Shown: positions 1 to 11,478, numbered from the stretch's first letter. The stretch is 64,000 nt of DNA from Diphasiastrum complanatum (GCA_029204225.1 CM055098.1:53342728-53406727), one strand, 5' to 3'. Program-made: numbers and translations. The notes: generated from the letters alone by a model not told the origin.

Positions 1-541
1 TCTCAGGTACACTAGTATACTTTGGTATTATCTATGGAGGAGATGTAATTGACTTGCATGCCTATAGTGATTCAGATTTTGTAGGTGACAAGAGAGATAG
101 GAGACCAAAAAGTGCATATGCAACCTTCATAGGTGATGGAGTAGTTTCTTGGCTATCAAAGAAGCAAGAAACAATCTCACTCTCTTCAACGGAGGCGAGT
201 ACAAGGCACCTACTACAACAACCAAGGAAGTGCTTTGGATCAAAAGATTATTGGTGGAGCTAAAGATTATGGATCCAAAGGATGTACCAATCATCCATAA
301 TGACAACATTTCAGCTCAACATCTTGCATCAAATCCAATCTTTCATGCAAGATCCAAACACATTGAGATTTGTCATCACTTTGTGAGGGAAAAGATTCAA
401 TCAAAGGAGGTCTCTTTGGAACATGTAGCAAGTAATGACTGTGTGGCCGATGTGCTCACTAAACCTCTTCAAAGAGCAGCATTTGTAAAGTTAGGAACAT
501 CTCTTGGAGTGATTAGTAGATCTATGTTAGATCCAAACTAG
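1..541 (+). pseudogene. Ty1/copia polyprotein 3' end (RNase H), frameshifted
   Basis: This is the C-terminal RNase H region of a copia Pol polyprotein; RNase H removes genomic RNA during reverse transcription. The reading frame enters from the left edge and contains the hallmark HAYSDSDFVGDK and VSWLSKKQETISLSSTEA. It then shifts frame near 197-203 and continues as EYKAP, VLWIKRLLVELK, HNDNISAQHLASNPIFHARS and KHIEICHHFVREK to a TAG at 539-541. ADVLTKPL near the end is typical of the last 40 residues of copia Pol. The LTR follows 10 bp downstream, so this is the true 3' end of the element. The single frameshift makes it non-functional. The family call is secure; the rest of the element lies outside the window. 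Confidence 0.9.
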
Positions 542-551
542 TTGTGAGGAG

Positions 552-1251
552 TGTTAAAATTCACAATCTAGTTTAGACCATTTTTGGTCACATGCATTGT
601 AATTGGCAAGATGGCCATGTAAATAGATGCCACATGCTCCAAATAGCATAAGATTCTTTTCCAAAGTGTTATTCTACATCCTACATTGTAAAGGCACCTT
701 TGAAATAAGGCCAAAGAGTGCTTAGATAGGGTAGAGATAAAATAGGACCAAAAATAGTATGTTTTACATTGTTTTTGGATCTCAAAATCAAGGACCCTAA
801 TTAGGGTGGATCCAATGATCACTTAGGTTGGATGTTAGGGTTAGCTTATGAAAAGTACAGAGATGCCCTAAAATGCTCAGATTCGAGCTTGAAATGTATA
901 AATATGTGATGGGATCTCCATCAATTTATGAGTAAAAAATTGGTTTTCAATCTACCAATGTTGTTGTGGTGATCTAGATGTTTGATATTTGCTATTTGTG
1001 TAGAGTAATTTGGATTCGTGAGATTGATTTGGAAGTTCACATACTGTACTCTGCCTATGGCAGTCTGTACTTTCACATGTGTGAAGGAAATTTCATGAAT
1101 TTGAGCCTACAAGTGGAGTTTAAGCCAAGGTGAAGCTATGAAACACTAAATTGGTTGGTGTTTTAGCTATATGATCTCAATTGGATCCATTCAAGGTTCT
1201 TCCTCGATCATTTCAAAGGTTTATTAGAGTCTATTGTCTATATTTTTAACA
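552..1251 (+). mobile_element. 3' LTR of the copia element at the left edge
   Basis: The LTR starts TGTTAAAA just after the pol stop and ends TTTTAACA, so it has perfect 8-bp terminal inverted repeats with the TG...CA ends of LTRs. The length is 700 bp. A short purine-rich stretch (GTGAGGAG) precedes it as the likely polypurine tract. It contains TTCACATGTGTGAA near 1069, a relative of the CACACGTGTG palindromes in the copia LTRs at 6.0-6.7 and 11.5-12.3 kb. The target duplication cannot be checked because the 5' LTR is outside the window. Confidence 0.8.
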
Positions 1252-1314
1252 TATGTTAGGTTTACACCTGTGGAATTACAGTGCCTTCAAGAGGCTGTTG
1301 AGGATTATTAGAGC

Positions 1315-1880
1315 CTATTTTTTGAGGATTCTTTTTTGCTTTCCATTCATGCTAAGCGGGCAACCATTATGCCAAAGGATTTTAAACTTCAGCTCCCACA
1401 AAGAATGATGCCATCTACATAATACATGAATGATCACATCCCTATCTATAAACTTGATGTATGAGGGATCATACTTACTAATGATGAAATCTAGTGAGAG
1501 AATAAATGGGTTGAGTAGAGAGTACCAAGATCTTGGAGCTTGTTTGAGTCCATACAAGCTCTTGAAAAGTAAAAATTTTGTCTTCTTGGCCTTCCTTGAT
1601 GAAGCCCTTGACTTGGCACATATAGATCTCTTCTTCAAGATAGCCACTAAGGAATGCATTCGTGACATCCATTTGAAACATATGCCATTTGAAATTAGAT
1701 GCCAATGCAATCAAGATTTGAATGGTTTTCATCTTTGCAATAGGTGCAAATTAAAGGTTTTCTCATAATCTACTCCTTTGATTTGAGCATATTGATTGTA
1801 CTTGATCCTAAATACCCATTTGCATCCTATTGCATTCTTGTTAGGTGGTAGGTCAATCAACTCCCATGTATGATTAGAGA
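1315..1880 (-). pseudogene. Ty1/copia reverse transcriptase fragment
   Basis: Read on the minus strand, this begins near 1875 with WELIDLPPNKNAIGCKWVF (start of the copia RT domain). It continues through an in-frame stop to FQMDVTNAFLSGYLEEEIYM, then shifts frame to SLYGLKQAPRSWYS near 1560. These are standard copia RT motifs, with the catalytic D of QMDV present. The downstream YVDD box is degraded (HVLCRWHH). At least one stop and one frameshift break it, and no LTR is adjacent on either side. It is oriented opposite to the LTR just upstream, so it is a separate truncated insertion. Confidence 0.85.
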
Positions 1881-1950
1881 CTAAACCTTCTAGACTTGCA
1901 TGCAATAAGAAGTCAAGAACCTAGAGCCTTTGGGTTCAAAACACCTAAGG

Positions 1951-2097
1951 CTGAATGTGCATGTACATGATATGTTGCTTAATGTCCACCATTGCAAAAA
2001 GTTGCTTTGATGCATTGAGGTGGCTGGATGTGCATGTACATGATATGTTGCTTAATGTCCACCATTGCAAAAAGTTGCTTTGATGCATTGAGGTGGC
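1951..2097. repeat. 73-bp tandem duplication
   Basis: Two nearly identical 73-bp units sit head to tail, with units starting at 1951 and 2024. Each contains TGCATGTACATGATATG and TTGCAAAAAGTTGC. Only a couple of bases differ between the copies, so the duplication is fairly recent. It lies about 480-630 bp upstream of the B3 gene start and could form part of its distal promoter; no function is shown. Confidence 0.9.
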
Positions 2098-2238
2098 GCT
2101 AGTTTGAGCACATGATGAGTTTAGTTCACACGTTCACACTCCCTTCAATTGCTACTTTAAGTAAACTCTCACTTTAGTTAACACAAAGTTGTTCGTATTT
2201 TGGCGAATACATTTATTTTTTACACTGGATACGCGTGG

Positions 2239-2250
2239 CATGCATGCATT
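2239..2250. promoter_or_regulatory. RY element upstream of the B3 gene
   Basis: CATGCATGCATT contains the palindromic RY core CATGCATG, the known binding site of ABI3/FUS3/LEC2-type B3 domains. It lies about 330 bp upstream of the ATG at 2579. Another CATGCA lies at 1899-1904. The placement suggests auto- or cross-regulation within the seed B3 network, but this is inference. No clear TATA box was found between here and the start codon. Confidence 0.5.
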
Positions 2251-2578
2251 CGTATCAAAGCACCCACCACGCAACGGAGAGAGAGCGATCGACAGAAAAA
2301 GAGAGCGTGCAGATCGCAGCTCCACAATGCAGCATAAGTGAAAGAGTTTCCCTGTGTCATTGTGTTTTTGCGATGCTTTTCTGAAATGGAAGAGAGAGAG
2401 ATCAGTTCGTACATCCATAGATGGAGGCGAAATTGAAAGCATTTGAATTGGATCTGTGCTTTTTGCATGTATGGTTGCCGGAAATGAGAGTATCTCATTG
2501 GTGTTAGTGTTTTTTTTAAATGAGAGCGATTTTTTGAGCTGGTTTTTTTGCTATGATTTTGTGAGCTGATCTTTCACT

Positions 2579-5227
2579 ATGGATCCAAGCAGCTTACAAG
2601 CCGATGAGGCATTTAGCTTAGGCTACTCATTTCCATCGGAGGCGGACTTCTTCAATAACGACATGCACTCCCATTCATTATATCCTTTCAGAAGTCGTAC
2701 ATTCTTTACTAATGATAGTTTTGCTTTCTACCAAAGCACCGAAGTGTTATCCAATCCAGCAACTGGGAATGCATCTTCTTCACAGTTTCACTGGAGTGCT
2801 CCTGCGAGTGGCAGTATGCAGCCAATTGTGGAGATGAATGCTTTTATTGCCAAGCAGTCTTCTAATGTGATCTCAAATGTAGGGGCTGCCACACCTATTC
2901 TGGCAACAAATCCAGCTCGGAGAAGTCGTACCTTAAGGAGACGTCGTTCAAAAGTTTGTCAAAGAATCAAAATGCTTCGGTCGAATCGAAATTTGTTAAG
3001 GTGGTCCTGCGATGCTCCCGAACACGTCTCATTGAAGGATAATTCCCACCGTCGCTCATCTAAGAGGAGATCGTCTTCTTCGGCACAAACACCTACAGCT
3101 CATGGATCAACTGCAATAAATGATACTAACCAAGATGTAAGCTCAGGATCTATCTTCTTCAGAGATTCAAGAAACTTCATATCACCTTTTCTACTTGCGC
3201 TCATTTCATAACATCAAATGTTATGCAATGCTTTCGGACATTTTAGTGAAGATAGAATAACTTTTTGTCTGGAAATGGTGTGGATCCCAAGCTCGTGCAT
3301 TCCTTGATTCATTCAAATGATTACTGCTCCTTGATTCAATGAAATGGTTACTGGTCCTTGACATCAATCATATACATAATGCAATAAGGACGTTATTGTT
3401 TGGTTGTTTTGATTTCATTGCCTAAGAAACATCTCACTATCTGAAATATCCATCCGCAGCTACTGTAGTTTGCACGCTAGATAGTAGATAATTTCCTAGG
3501 CTTGATGCAGAAATGAATTGAATCTGATATATTGTAGTAGTGCTATCCTCGGAACAAGAGTAAGGAGGGCATACAAACAGTGATTTCTTTGCTCTTTTTT
3601 CCAATAGTGACCACACGGAAAGACATGTTTTATTCTTGCTAGTCTTTTGGGGGGATATAAGTTGGTTCTGCCAACAGAAAAATTATAGAATCGGTGACAT
3701 TTTTCTATGCTTGGCTTGATAACCCTATAGAACGTCTGGACATATAATGTTGTGTAAAGTAGTATTTGTTGACAGCTTTCTAACATATTTTAGAAAACAT
3801 GTGTGTGTAGGGTTGGATGTCAAAGGAGAATTTGAAGTTATTGGTCCAAAAGGAGTTGAAACCTAGTGATGTTGGTAGCCTTGGAAGGATTATCTTACCC
3901 AAGGTTGTAAAAAAAAAATCCTCCCTCACCCTTTGTGGGCACTTTGTCTACATTGAGATCTTTCAAGGATGCCTAGTTTTTGTTTCTAGCATGACATGTC
4001 ATTGTTTGATTCCATCCTTCATTATGATTTTTTATGCATTAACATATAGTGATATTTTATAAATATGCTCTAAGCCTAAACAGAAAGAAGCAGAGAGTCA
4101 TCTCCCTCACTTGAGTGTCAAGGAAGGTATAATACTTGAGATGGATGACTTGACAAGATGCTGCAGATGGAAATTTCGGTTCAGGTAATGATCAATAAAG
4201 CATCAAGGTATGTGTGCTACTAATGTTTGTCACTTGCATTCTCATTATAGAATCATGAGCTAATGCAATATCTTATGCTCTAGGTATTCATTTTCTAAAA
4301 GTATTTAGTCGATTGTAAAAGCTCCAATAAGAGTTTCAACTATTATGTGTGCTAGATTTATGCTTACTACTACTAGATGCAAGCCTAGAATACTAACTCA
4401 ACAAAAATTGATCTTATAATTGATATTTGATATTTGACTTATATTGTGTGTTGCAAATGTCACTAGGTTTTGGCCAAACAACAAGAGTCGCATGTACGTA
4501 CTAGAATATACTGGTACATAATCTTTCTTAACATATGCATGAAAAAACACACTAGTTGTTTATAGTCACTTGCTTCTATGTGTACTAAGTAAATAACTAG
4601 AATAAGTCTTTGTTGAGTAAACTACCATGGCTTAGGTCTTGTTTAATGTGCAGGAGAATTTGTTAAGCATCATCAACTTCAAAAAGGAGATAAGATGGTC
4701 ATATATGAGGATCAAATCTCAAGGAACTATGTATGCATACCAATTGGCGAACTTATTTTAAAAGAGACTCAAATAATGCTATCAAATGTTTTATTTTGGG
4801 ATTTGAGTAAAAAAAATGAGCTATATATCTATTTCAATAAGTCTTGTGACAATTCTTCTTGAAAGTAATCTAATATTTTTCAATAAATGCTGGAATTTTT
4901 GAACAGGTCATTCATGGACAAAAAGCGAGATATCTTGATAATCCTATTGAAGATCCCATATGTCCTTTATCCAATGTCATAAAAGATGATGACAAAGAAA
5001 ATGTTGAGGAAGATACTAAAAAGATGGAGGAAGAAAAAAAGCTGAAAATGGATATAGATGAAAGCTCATCATTCAACAACTTGTCACATGATATTATATT
5101 TGAGGGATCGATGAATAGTTTCAACGATGATGCATTATCTTGTTTGGAAGCTTTTATTTTATTCGACAATGAATATGCCATTGAGGATGTATTTCAATAT
5201 CTTGTAGAGGACTATAGTCAAACCTAG
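2579..5227 (+). CDS. B3-domain transcription factor, LEC2/FUS3-like (six exons)
   Basis: This encodes a nuclear DNA-binding regulator of the LAFL group, which controls embryo and seed maturation. Exons that keep frame are 2579-3136, 3811-3903, 4084-4184, 4467-4513, 4654-4730 and 4907-5227, with GT-AG introns of 674, 180, 282, 140 and 176 bp, giving about 398 codons. Residues 1-186 are Ser-rich with a basic block (RTLRRRRSKVCQRIKML). The B3 domain spans about residues 195-295: VQKELKPSDVGSLGRIILPK, then KEAESHLPHLSVKEG, RFWPNNKSRMYVLEYTG and GDKMVIYED. Base-contacting residues of the family (GR in SLGRIILPK, NNKSR) are present. The tail is acidic, like the LEC2 activation region. B3 identity is very secure. 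The choice between LEC2-like and FUS3-like is open, because the domain mixes features of both. The start is the first ATG in a long open exon. No frameshift or stop was seen, so it looks functional. Confidence 0.9.
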
Positions 5228-6040
5228 TTAGGGTATTGTTTGATTCTAATAATAGTGGAGGTCATCTAATCAAAGACCTTTTCTTAGAGTGTCTCAAAAT
5301 AGATTGCAATTTAAATTTGGCCCCTACCTAAGGGACTCAAATTAGAAGAACATTTCAATAAGCTCTATCTAATTTTGCAAAATTGATTATTTGAATTTCA
5401 AACTAACTTTTGGATATAATCAAGCTTGTGTAATATTTCTTAAATTTCTTTTCAAGATAAAGTGAACTTGAAATGAAGGTTTTCTTGTGACATTTTGCAA
5501 CGTACTTATAAAGTGACACTCAGATTATTATACATTTTGTACATGCTAAATTATTATTAGTGAAAAGTCAAACTCTTTAGAGCAAAAAGATTCAATATTT
5601 TAATAGTTCATATTTGACATGCCAACAATTACTAGTGGGTCAAATAAACTAAAGCCGCCTTGATTCAATCATTAAGTTTCAATATCATGGTTTTTTTAAC
5701 ATCAAACTTGTCATAACTTTTAGAACATATCCAAAACTTTGATCTGAAAAAAAGTTATTCAAGATATCATATGCACACCTTGCTTAAAGTGGTGCATATA
5801 GAGATTGTTATTCCTTTGTCTATATGGATTTGAAATGGAGCTTCTTGAAAATTGGCATTGAAAATATGTGAATGAACATATGAAGTTTTCAATGACACTA
5901 TGAATGTTTTTTTTTAACATTACAATGATATTTGATAACTCTAGCTTTCATTATGTTCATTATTTATACTATACGTCCACAAGAAGCCATTTGCAAGGCT
6001 GGAGCATGACGCTATGAGGTACTTTTAATTCACAATGACC
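5228..6040. other. 3' flank of the B3 gene, no gene seen
   Basis: AT-rich sequence without a recognisable coding region. It should include the 3' UTR of the B3 gene; an AATAAA lies at 5643-5648, but the poly(A) site cannot be fixed from sequence. Confidence 0.5.
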
Positions 6041-6044
6041 TTTG

Positions 6045-6709
6045 TGGACACAACAACTGATAAAAATCATCAAATGGATCTTAATTAGATCTATTTTAGA
6101 TCAATAAGAGCGATTGGCAACCTGGATTATTGATCTAGATCAAGACTAGCACTTAAAACTAGCTCTCATTGTCAATTACTTCACTTCCAAGCAAGAACAA
6201 TAAAAAATAATGATCCCATGGCCTCACATGTGTGAAGTACAGTGAGTATACAGCTTGCTAACAGAAAAAATGATTACTAACCAGATCCTAGGCATTCACA
6301 TCAAAAGATCATGCATAAGAGAGTGACAACAACAAGATTTGCTCCCAAACCAATGCTCATCAAGATTACCTTCAAAATGGATCCATCATGGATCAAGTAC
6401 ACAATAGTGGATTTCTCTCTCTAAGCCACTTCCAGCACGTGTGAGACAGCTCATTGAGATTATCCCAGTCCATTTCGCTTAGATTCCACTAATTTGCTAC
6501 ATCATCATTGGTGGCTAGTGTTGACCTTCTAGATTCCTACAATCTAGGAGATAGATCCTATATAGAAGATTTGGTATTTGTCTCTTATGGAAGCTATGTA
6601 CAATGGACTTGAACTTTCCACATGTAATTTCACACGTGTGGACAGGTCCTCACACGTGTGGATCCACATAGATATCAAACAATTAACTTATACAACATGA
6701 AAATTGTCA
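6045..6709 (-). mobile_element. Putative 3' LTR of reverse-strand copia element
   Basis: The stretch lies just beyond the minus-strand pol stop (TAA at 6727-6729). It shares patches with the 5' LTR at 11496-12349: AAGTTAATTG near the U3 start, pairs of CACACGTGTG palindromes, GATCTAGATCAAG-type sequence and GGCCTCACATGTGTGAAG. The right boundary (TG on the minus strand at 6709) is reasonable, but the left boundary is only approximate. The two LTRs have diverged heavily, so the insertion is old. Confidence 0.5.
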
Positions 6710-6726
6710 AATCTAGCACTCAATTT

Positions 6727-8520
6727 TTAGTTTGATACATCTATAGTACATCTATCTACAACACCTAAGGCTGATATTAAGTTGATAAATGAAGCCTTTG
6801 AAAAGGCTTTAGTGAGTAGATCAGCAAGGCAATCTGAAGAAGATACATGTTGAAGTCTAATCTCCTTTACTTGAAACTTTTCCCTTACAAAATGGTGAGC
6901 AATCTCTATGTGCTTGCTCCTTGCATGGAATGGGGGATTGTTTGCTAGTGCTTGGCTTGATTAGTTGTCAGAATAGATGGTTGGATCCTCCTCGGCCTCC
7001 ATGACTTGTAGCTCCACCAATAGCCTCTTTAATCACAATACTTCCTTGGTTGTTGATGTCAAAGCCTTGTATTCTGACTCGGTTGATGAAAGATTGTATT
7101 TGCTGTTTGGAAAGCCAAGATACTATGCCATCACATAGAAAGGTAGCAAAAGCACTTGTGGACTTCCTATCCACCTTATCACCTGCAAAATTAGCATAAG
7201 AATAGGCCCTTAAAGAAAGATTAGTTCCAGGATACAATATACCAAAGTTCTTGGTGGCCGAGATGTACCGTAACACTCTTTTTGCATTTTTCCAATGACA
7301 AACTAGTGGATTTTGCATAGATTGGCTTAGCTTGCCTACACTATAAATTAGATCAGGTCTAGTTATAGTTAAATATATTAGGGAGCCTATAAGCCTTCTA
7401 TATAGTGTGATGTCCTCAAAGGATGCTTCATCATCACTATTAGAGACTTTTACATTTTGCTCCATAGGAGTATCTACTCCTTTGCAATCTTTCATTTCAA
7501 ATTTCTCTAAGATAGAAGATGCATATTTGGATTGACAAATAAAACTCAAATCCTTTCCTTTTGATACTTCTATGACTAGTATGAAATGAAGAATACCAAG
7601 GTCTACCATCTTAAACTCTCTAGACAATGCTATTTTCATTTCTCTTATGCCTTCATGATCATTACCACTAAGAATAATGCCATCTACATACAAAATGAGA
7701 ATACTGATCTTCCCTTTATTAAATCTCATGTAAAAATAAGATTCATAAGAAATACCAACAAAATGAATAGAGGTTAAGAATGTATTCAACCTAGAGTACC
7801 AAGCTATAGGTGCTTGCTTGAGCCCATAGAGGCTCCTCTACAATAAACATACCTTGTCTTCAAGATCCTCCTTGATGAACCCCTCAGGCTGCCTCATGTA
7901 GATTTCCTCTTCCAAATAGCCATTTAGAAAGGCATTAGTCACATCAAGCTGAAAAAGAGTCCAATTGAAAGTAGCTGCAAGAGATATAATCAATCTTATA
8001 GTAACTAGTTTAGAAATAGGAGCAAATGTTTCATCGAAGTCTTCTCCCTTGGTCTGTAAGAAGCCATTTTTCACTAGCCTTGATTTATGCTTTTTATTGT
8101 TCCATCTTGGTTGTACTTCAATCTGAAGATCCATTTGCATTCAAGTGGTTTCCTTCCATAAGATTCTCCATAAGAGCATCATACTCCCTTTGCATGGCAT
8201 CCTTCCATTCAAGTGACTTTTTAGCATCTTCAAAGCAACTTGGTTCATCAAGCACTGAGGTGAGAAAAGTATAAGAGGTAAGAGAATGAGTGACTTCCCT
8301 TTGCTCACCCTTTTTCACATATGTGAGCCTTGATGGCTCGGCCCTCCTTCTTGAAGATCTTCTTGGAGCACTTGGGTCTTGAGGTGGATCCTCAAGATCT
8401 TGAACATATGATGGCTCCTCCTCAAATCTTGTAAGATCCTTGGCACAAGAATGATTAGTAGCACTTTCATTCACTTTGAGAAATTGACCTTCGTCAAAAG
8501 TAACATCCGATACTCACTAA
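6727..8520 (-). pseudogene. Copia pol, RT-RNase H part, reverse strand
   Basis: From right to left this encodes the IN-RT linker (DPSAPRRSSRRRAEP, SLEWKDAMQREYDALM), the RT start (FDETFAPISKLVTIR, FQLDVTNAFLNGYLEEEIYM), and the catalytic ILILYVDGIILSG, where the second D of YVDD is G. After that come GTNLSLRAYSYANFAGDK and VSWLSKQQ of RNase H, then HARSKHIEIAHHFVREK and the terminal DLLTKAFSKA. Frame is lost at least near 8120-8140, 7790-7840 and 6960-7080. The order on the minus strand (GAG-IN-RT-RH) identifies Ty1/copia. The gag of the same element lies at 10218-10904 and its 5' LTR at 11496-12349. Not functional. Confidence 0.9.
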
Positions 8521-8935
8521 GATCTTTTTTGTGATAGGATTGTAGACTCTATATCCCTTGCTATTTTCTCCATAACCAACAAATATACCTTTGATGGATG
8601 TAGGATCATCCTTCTTTCTTGTATCTAAAGATTGAAATACATAGCAAGTAGACCCAAAGATTTTAAGATCCTTGAGATTTGGCTACTTACCAATCAGAGT
8701 CTCATAAGGTGTTATGCCTCCAATGGACTTTCAAGGCAATATATTACACAAATAATTTGCAAAAACAATGGCTTCTCCCCAAAATGCCTTAGGTAGATAA
8801 GAATCAAGCCTCAAGGCATTTGCACACCCACAAAGAGATCTATTCTTTCTCTCGGCTATGCCATTTTTTTGAGGACTATATGGACATATTAGCTCTCTTT
8901 TAATGCCATTGGACTTACAAAACTCTATCATACTT
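8521..8935 (-). pseudogene. Copia integrase C-terminal part, reverse strand
   Basis: Minus-strand sequence shows MIEFCKSNGIKRELICPYSP, QKNGIAERKNRSL and LPKAFWGEAIVFANYLCN. This is the third catalytic block of copia integrase, with the E of the DDE triad in AERKNRS. It is followed by the conserved copia segment with LKIFGSTCYVFQS and IFVGYGENSKGYRVYNP. The first integrase half, the gag-pre-integrase domain and protease are missing; sequence of another element begins at about 8940. The break therefore marks an insertion or deletion inside pol. Confidence 0.85.
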
Positions 8936-8939
8936 ATAA

Positions 8940-9454
8940 GGGAAGATCCCCAAGATCCTGCCTACAAGACAACACAAAGGAAAACACACTATGGAGAAAC
9001 CACCCAACCAAGTAAAAGCAACCAATCAACTCTAGAAGCTTCACCCCCAAGCCAAGGAATAGGAAGCATGAAATTAGAGTGAAAGCCTTGGCAATGAATC
9101 AACCACAAATTTGAGTAGTGGGGCAAGTTTGGCCTCCTTATTTTGAGCCAAGAACTACATGTGCACATAGACATGCAAGGTCCTAACTCTCCTATACAAA
9201 GATTCCTCTAGAATAGAGTCTCTAAGCATGGATCCTCTATTTATAGAATTGCTATTGATAATTCTACACATGCCTTGATTGTCCCAAACCTTGTACTAAC
9301 TCCATTTAGTATGTTCTAGGCCTCACAAGGATACTAGTTACTTTCGGGTCACGTCTAGTATGACATGGCATAACTAACATCTTGTTTCATTGGAGTACTG
9401 TGTATCCAAGGCTAGGAGTATATTGAATCCTATTTACTGATCATGGACATAACA
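8940..9454 (-). mobile_element. Putative LTR of an element nested in the copia element
   Basis: On the minus strand a polypurine tract (TTTAAGGAGGGAAGGA) at about 9455-9471 is followed at once by TGTTATGTCC, the normal junction of internal region and 3' LTR. The LTR would run left to about 8940-8959. Its exact far end and the matching 5' LTR were not found. There is no coding sequence in it. Confidence 0.5.
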
Positions 9455-10174
9455 TCCTTCCCTCCTTAAACTACTTCTATCCTTAGAAGCTCCTCAAAAC
9501 AGGAAACAATTAAAAGAACGTTTCTTTTAACTTTCAATATTAACCTAGAATATCATTATCCTTAATCAGACTTACTTATCAAACAAGTACTCAGAGAAAA
9601 ACTGTTTTCAATTGTTAATCTCTATTCTGGAGTAGAAACTCTGGTTTGGAAAGCACACTAAGAGATATAGTTTCTCAACTGGGTTACTACTCAACACAAA
9701 GTTAGTAACATCACCTTCATGTGAAACACTTACATGAACCATTGAGTGAAATATTTCCTAACTTAGGAGATTAAAGTTAATTATCCACAAACTCTGGAAG
9801 ACAATTCATAATAAGCTTCTAAGTACAACTATCTTGTTATCATATCAAATAAAATACTTATCTTGTGAGAATGTATGTGAGATCCATAGGTTCTCAATTA
9901 GAATATTGGAGTAAAGAGATTCAAAACACTGATCTGAATTCTTACTCAATTAATATATCAAGACTTAATCGTCATGCTTAAGAATCATCACAATTCCTTA
10001 TAATCCACTAACAACAATTAAGTAACTATTCATGATCCGTCAACCATAAGTCTTTAGATTTGTATGATTCGTCAATCATAATTTTTTGGAATCCAAAATC
10101 ATGATCATTTACAGGATACTGGAGTATATGTTCAATATAACTCAGGAAAAAATAAGAATCATTCCAAAAGGAGA
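9455..10174 (-). mobile_element. Non-coding internal part of the nested element (repeat family)
   Basis: AT-rich sequence with no coding potential. Its distal part (10024-10170) clearly resembles 29880-30035 (shared GATCCGTCAA, ATGATTCGTC/TTATTCGTC, TTTGGAATCC/CTCTGGAATC, AGGATAYTGGAGT, TAAGAATCATTC). It is therefore a dispersed repeat, most simply the untranslated region before the polypurine tract of one LTR family. Confidence 0.55.
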
Positions 10175-10217
10175 CCGAGGCAAAGGATGGAGGTAGATCC
10201 TCCATCCTTTGCCTCGG
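10175..10217. repeat. Perfect 19-bp inverted repeat at an insertion junction
   Basis: Arms 10175-10193 and 10199-10217 are exact reverse complements around a 5-nt spacer (TAGAT). The right arm is ordinary copia gag sequence (KEAEAKDGG on the minus strand). The left arm is an inverted copy of it, exactly where the nested element begins. This looks like a fold-back repair scar. Confidence 0.9.
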
Positions 10218-10904
10218 CCTCTTTGCCTTGGATCTTCTTGAAAGGATGAGTCTTCTTTTTGCCTTTAGATGTGAAGTTTGCCTCCTCATCACCATTATGT
10301 AGTGATAAGGACCCCATTCTTGTTTTGAGGTGTAGAAGCCTACTCTACTCGGCCACAAGAACATTATGCAATTTTTCAATTGATGGAAGTTGGTCTTGAA
10401 TAGCAAAAGATTGAACTAGATTAGAGAAAGCATCTCCTAATCCATTCAAAATTGTTGTACTAGCTCATTATCTTGGATCTTCTCTCCTATAGATCCCAAT
10501 TCTTTGTTCAAAGATTTTATCCTTAGGACATACTCTTGTCCATTTTCTCCACTTCCCCTCATGCTTTGCAAGATCAAGCTTCTTAGCATAAGCACTCTTG
10601 AAGTGTTATTGGATTCATAAATGTTCTTTAGTGAATCCCAAGCCTCTTTTGATGTGGTACAATAAGCCACCTCCTTCAAGAGGTCATTGCTTAGATATAA
10701 CTTTAAGCAATGTAGAGCTAATCTAACCCTCTTCTTGTATTTTAGTTGTTCTTGGGGAGCTTGAGGCTCTTTCTCAACTCCTAAGACAATATCAAAGGGA
10801 TTATGATCCACTAGTAGTGATTCCATTCTTACTTTCCAAATGAAATAGTTTTTGGAAGTTAGTTTCTCACTAGATTCTAGCATATATCCACCCATGGATG
10901 TCAT
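10218..10904 (-). pseudogene. Copia gag (UBN2-type), reverse strand
   Basis: Gag is the capsid protein that packages element RNA. The minus-strand frame starts MTSMGGYMLESSEKLTSKNY at 10904 and continues FIWKVRMESLLVDHN, TSKEAWDSLKNIYES and NNTSRVLMLRSLILQSMRGS, the usual copia gag pattern (N-terminal KL..NY..W, then AWD.L...Y). Frame is lost after VQQF near 10446; GDEEANFTSKGKKK and KEAEAKDGG then follow in other frames. The zinc knuckle expected next is absent because foreign sequence starts at about 10193. Primer site and 5' LTR follow upstream at 11479-12349. Confidence 0.85.
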
Positions 10905-11478
10905 TGTGAATGAAAGCCTATGAGATACACCAAGATATCTTGATAAAGAGTGTTCTAAGATAGATTTCTAGCTTTCAAAAAGCTTCTAATCTCGGCCCAA
11001 TCAATCCTTGTTCAACTTGGATGATGATATAATAGATCAACTACAAATATCCTAGCAAATCACTCCTCAAAAAATTGATTCTAGTTCAGTTTTGTTTGAT
11101 ATTTCACACACACTTAAGATCTGAACAAATCAACCTTAAAGATCCTATCTAATGCTTCAAAATAAAATGCTTCAATGACTCAAATCACTATTTGATCATT
11201 ATCATTCAATAGATTGAACCTAGATCTAGACAATGCACTAAAAACCTTGAATTTTGGACTAGTATGCGCTTTTTTGGATCAAAAACACTATTGGAAGTTT
11301 ATTTGAAGGTTTCTATACGGTTTACACGTGTGGACAGTACTTAAACAGCCCACAAATCGATCTTGACCAAAAACTATGATGATACTTCTCTCCTTGAACT
11401 ACCCTCTCAATTAGAACTAAAAAACAACACATTGTCAATGATTTCACAATTACTATCAATCATTTAGATCACTCTTAG
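10905..11478 (-). other. Untranslated leader of the reverse-strand copia element
   Basis: This stretch lies between the primer-binding site and gag and shows no coding sequence. TTACACGTGTGG at about 11333 is one more copy of the CACGTG-centred palindrome common in this element. Confidence 0.5.
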
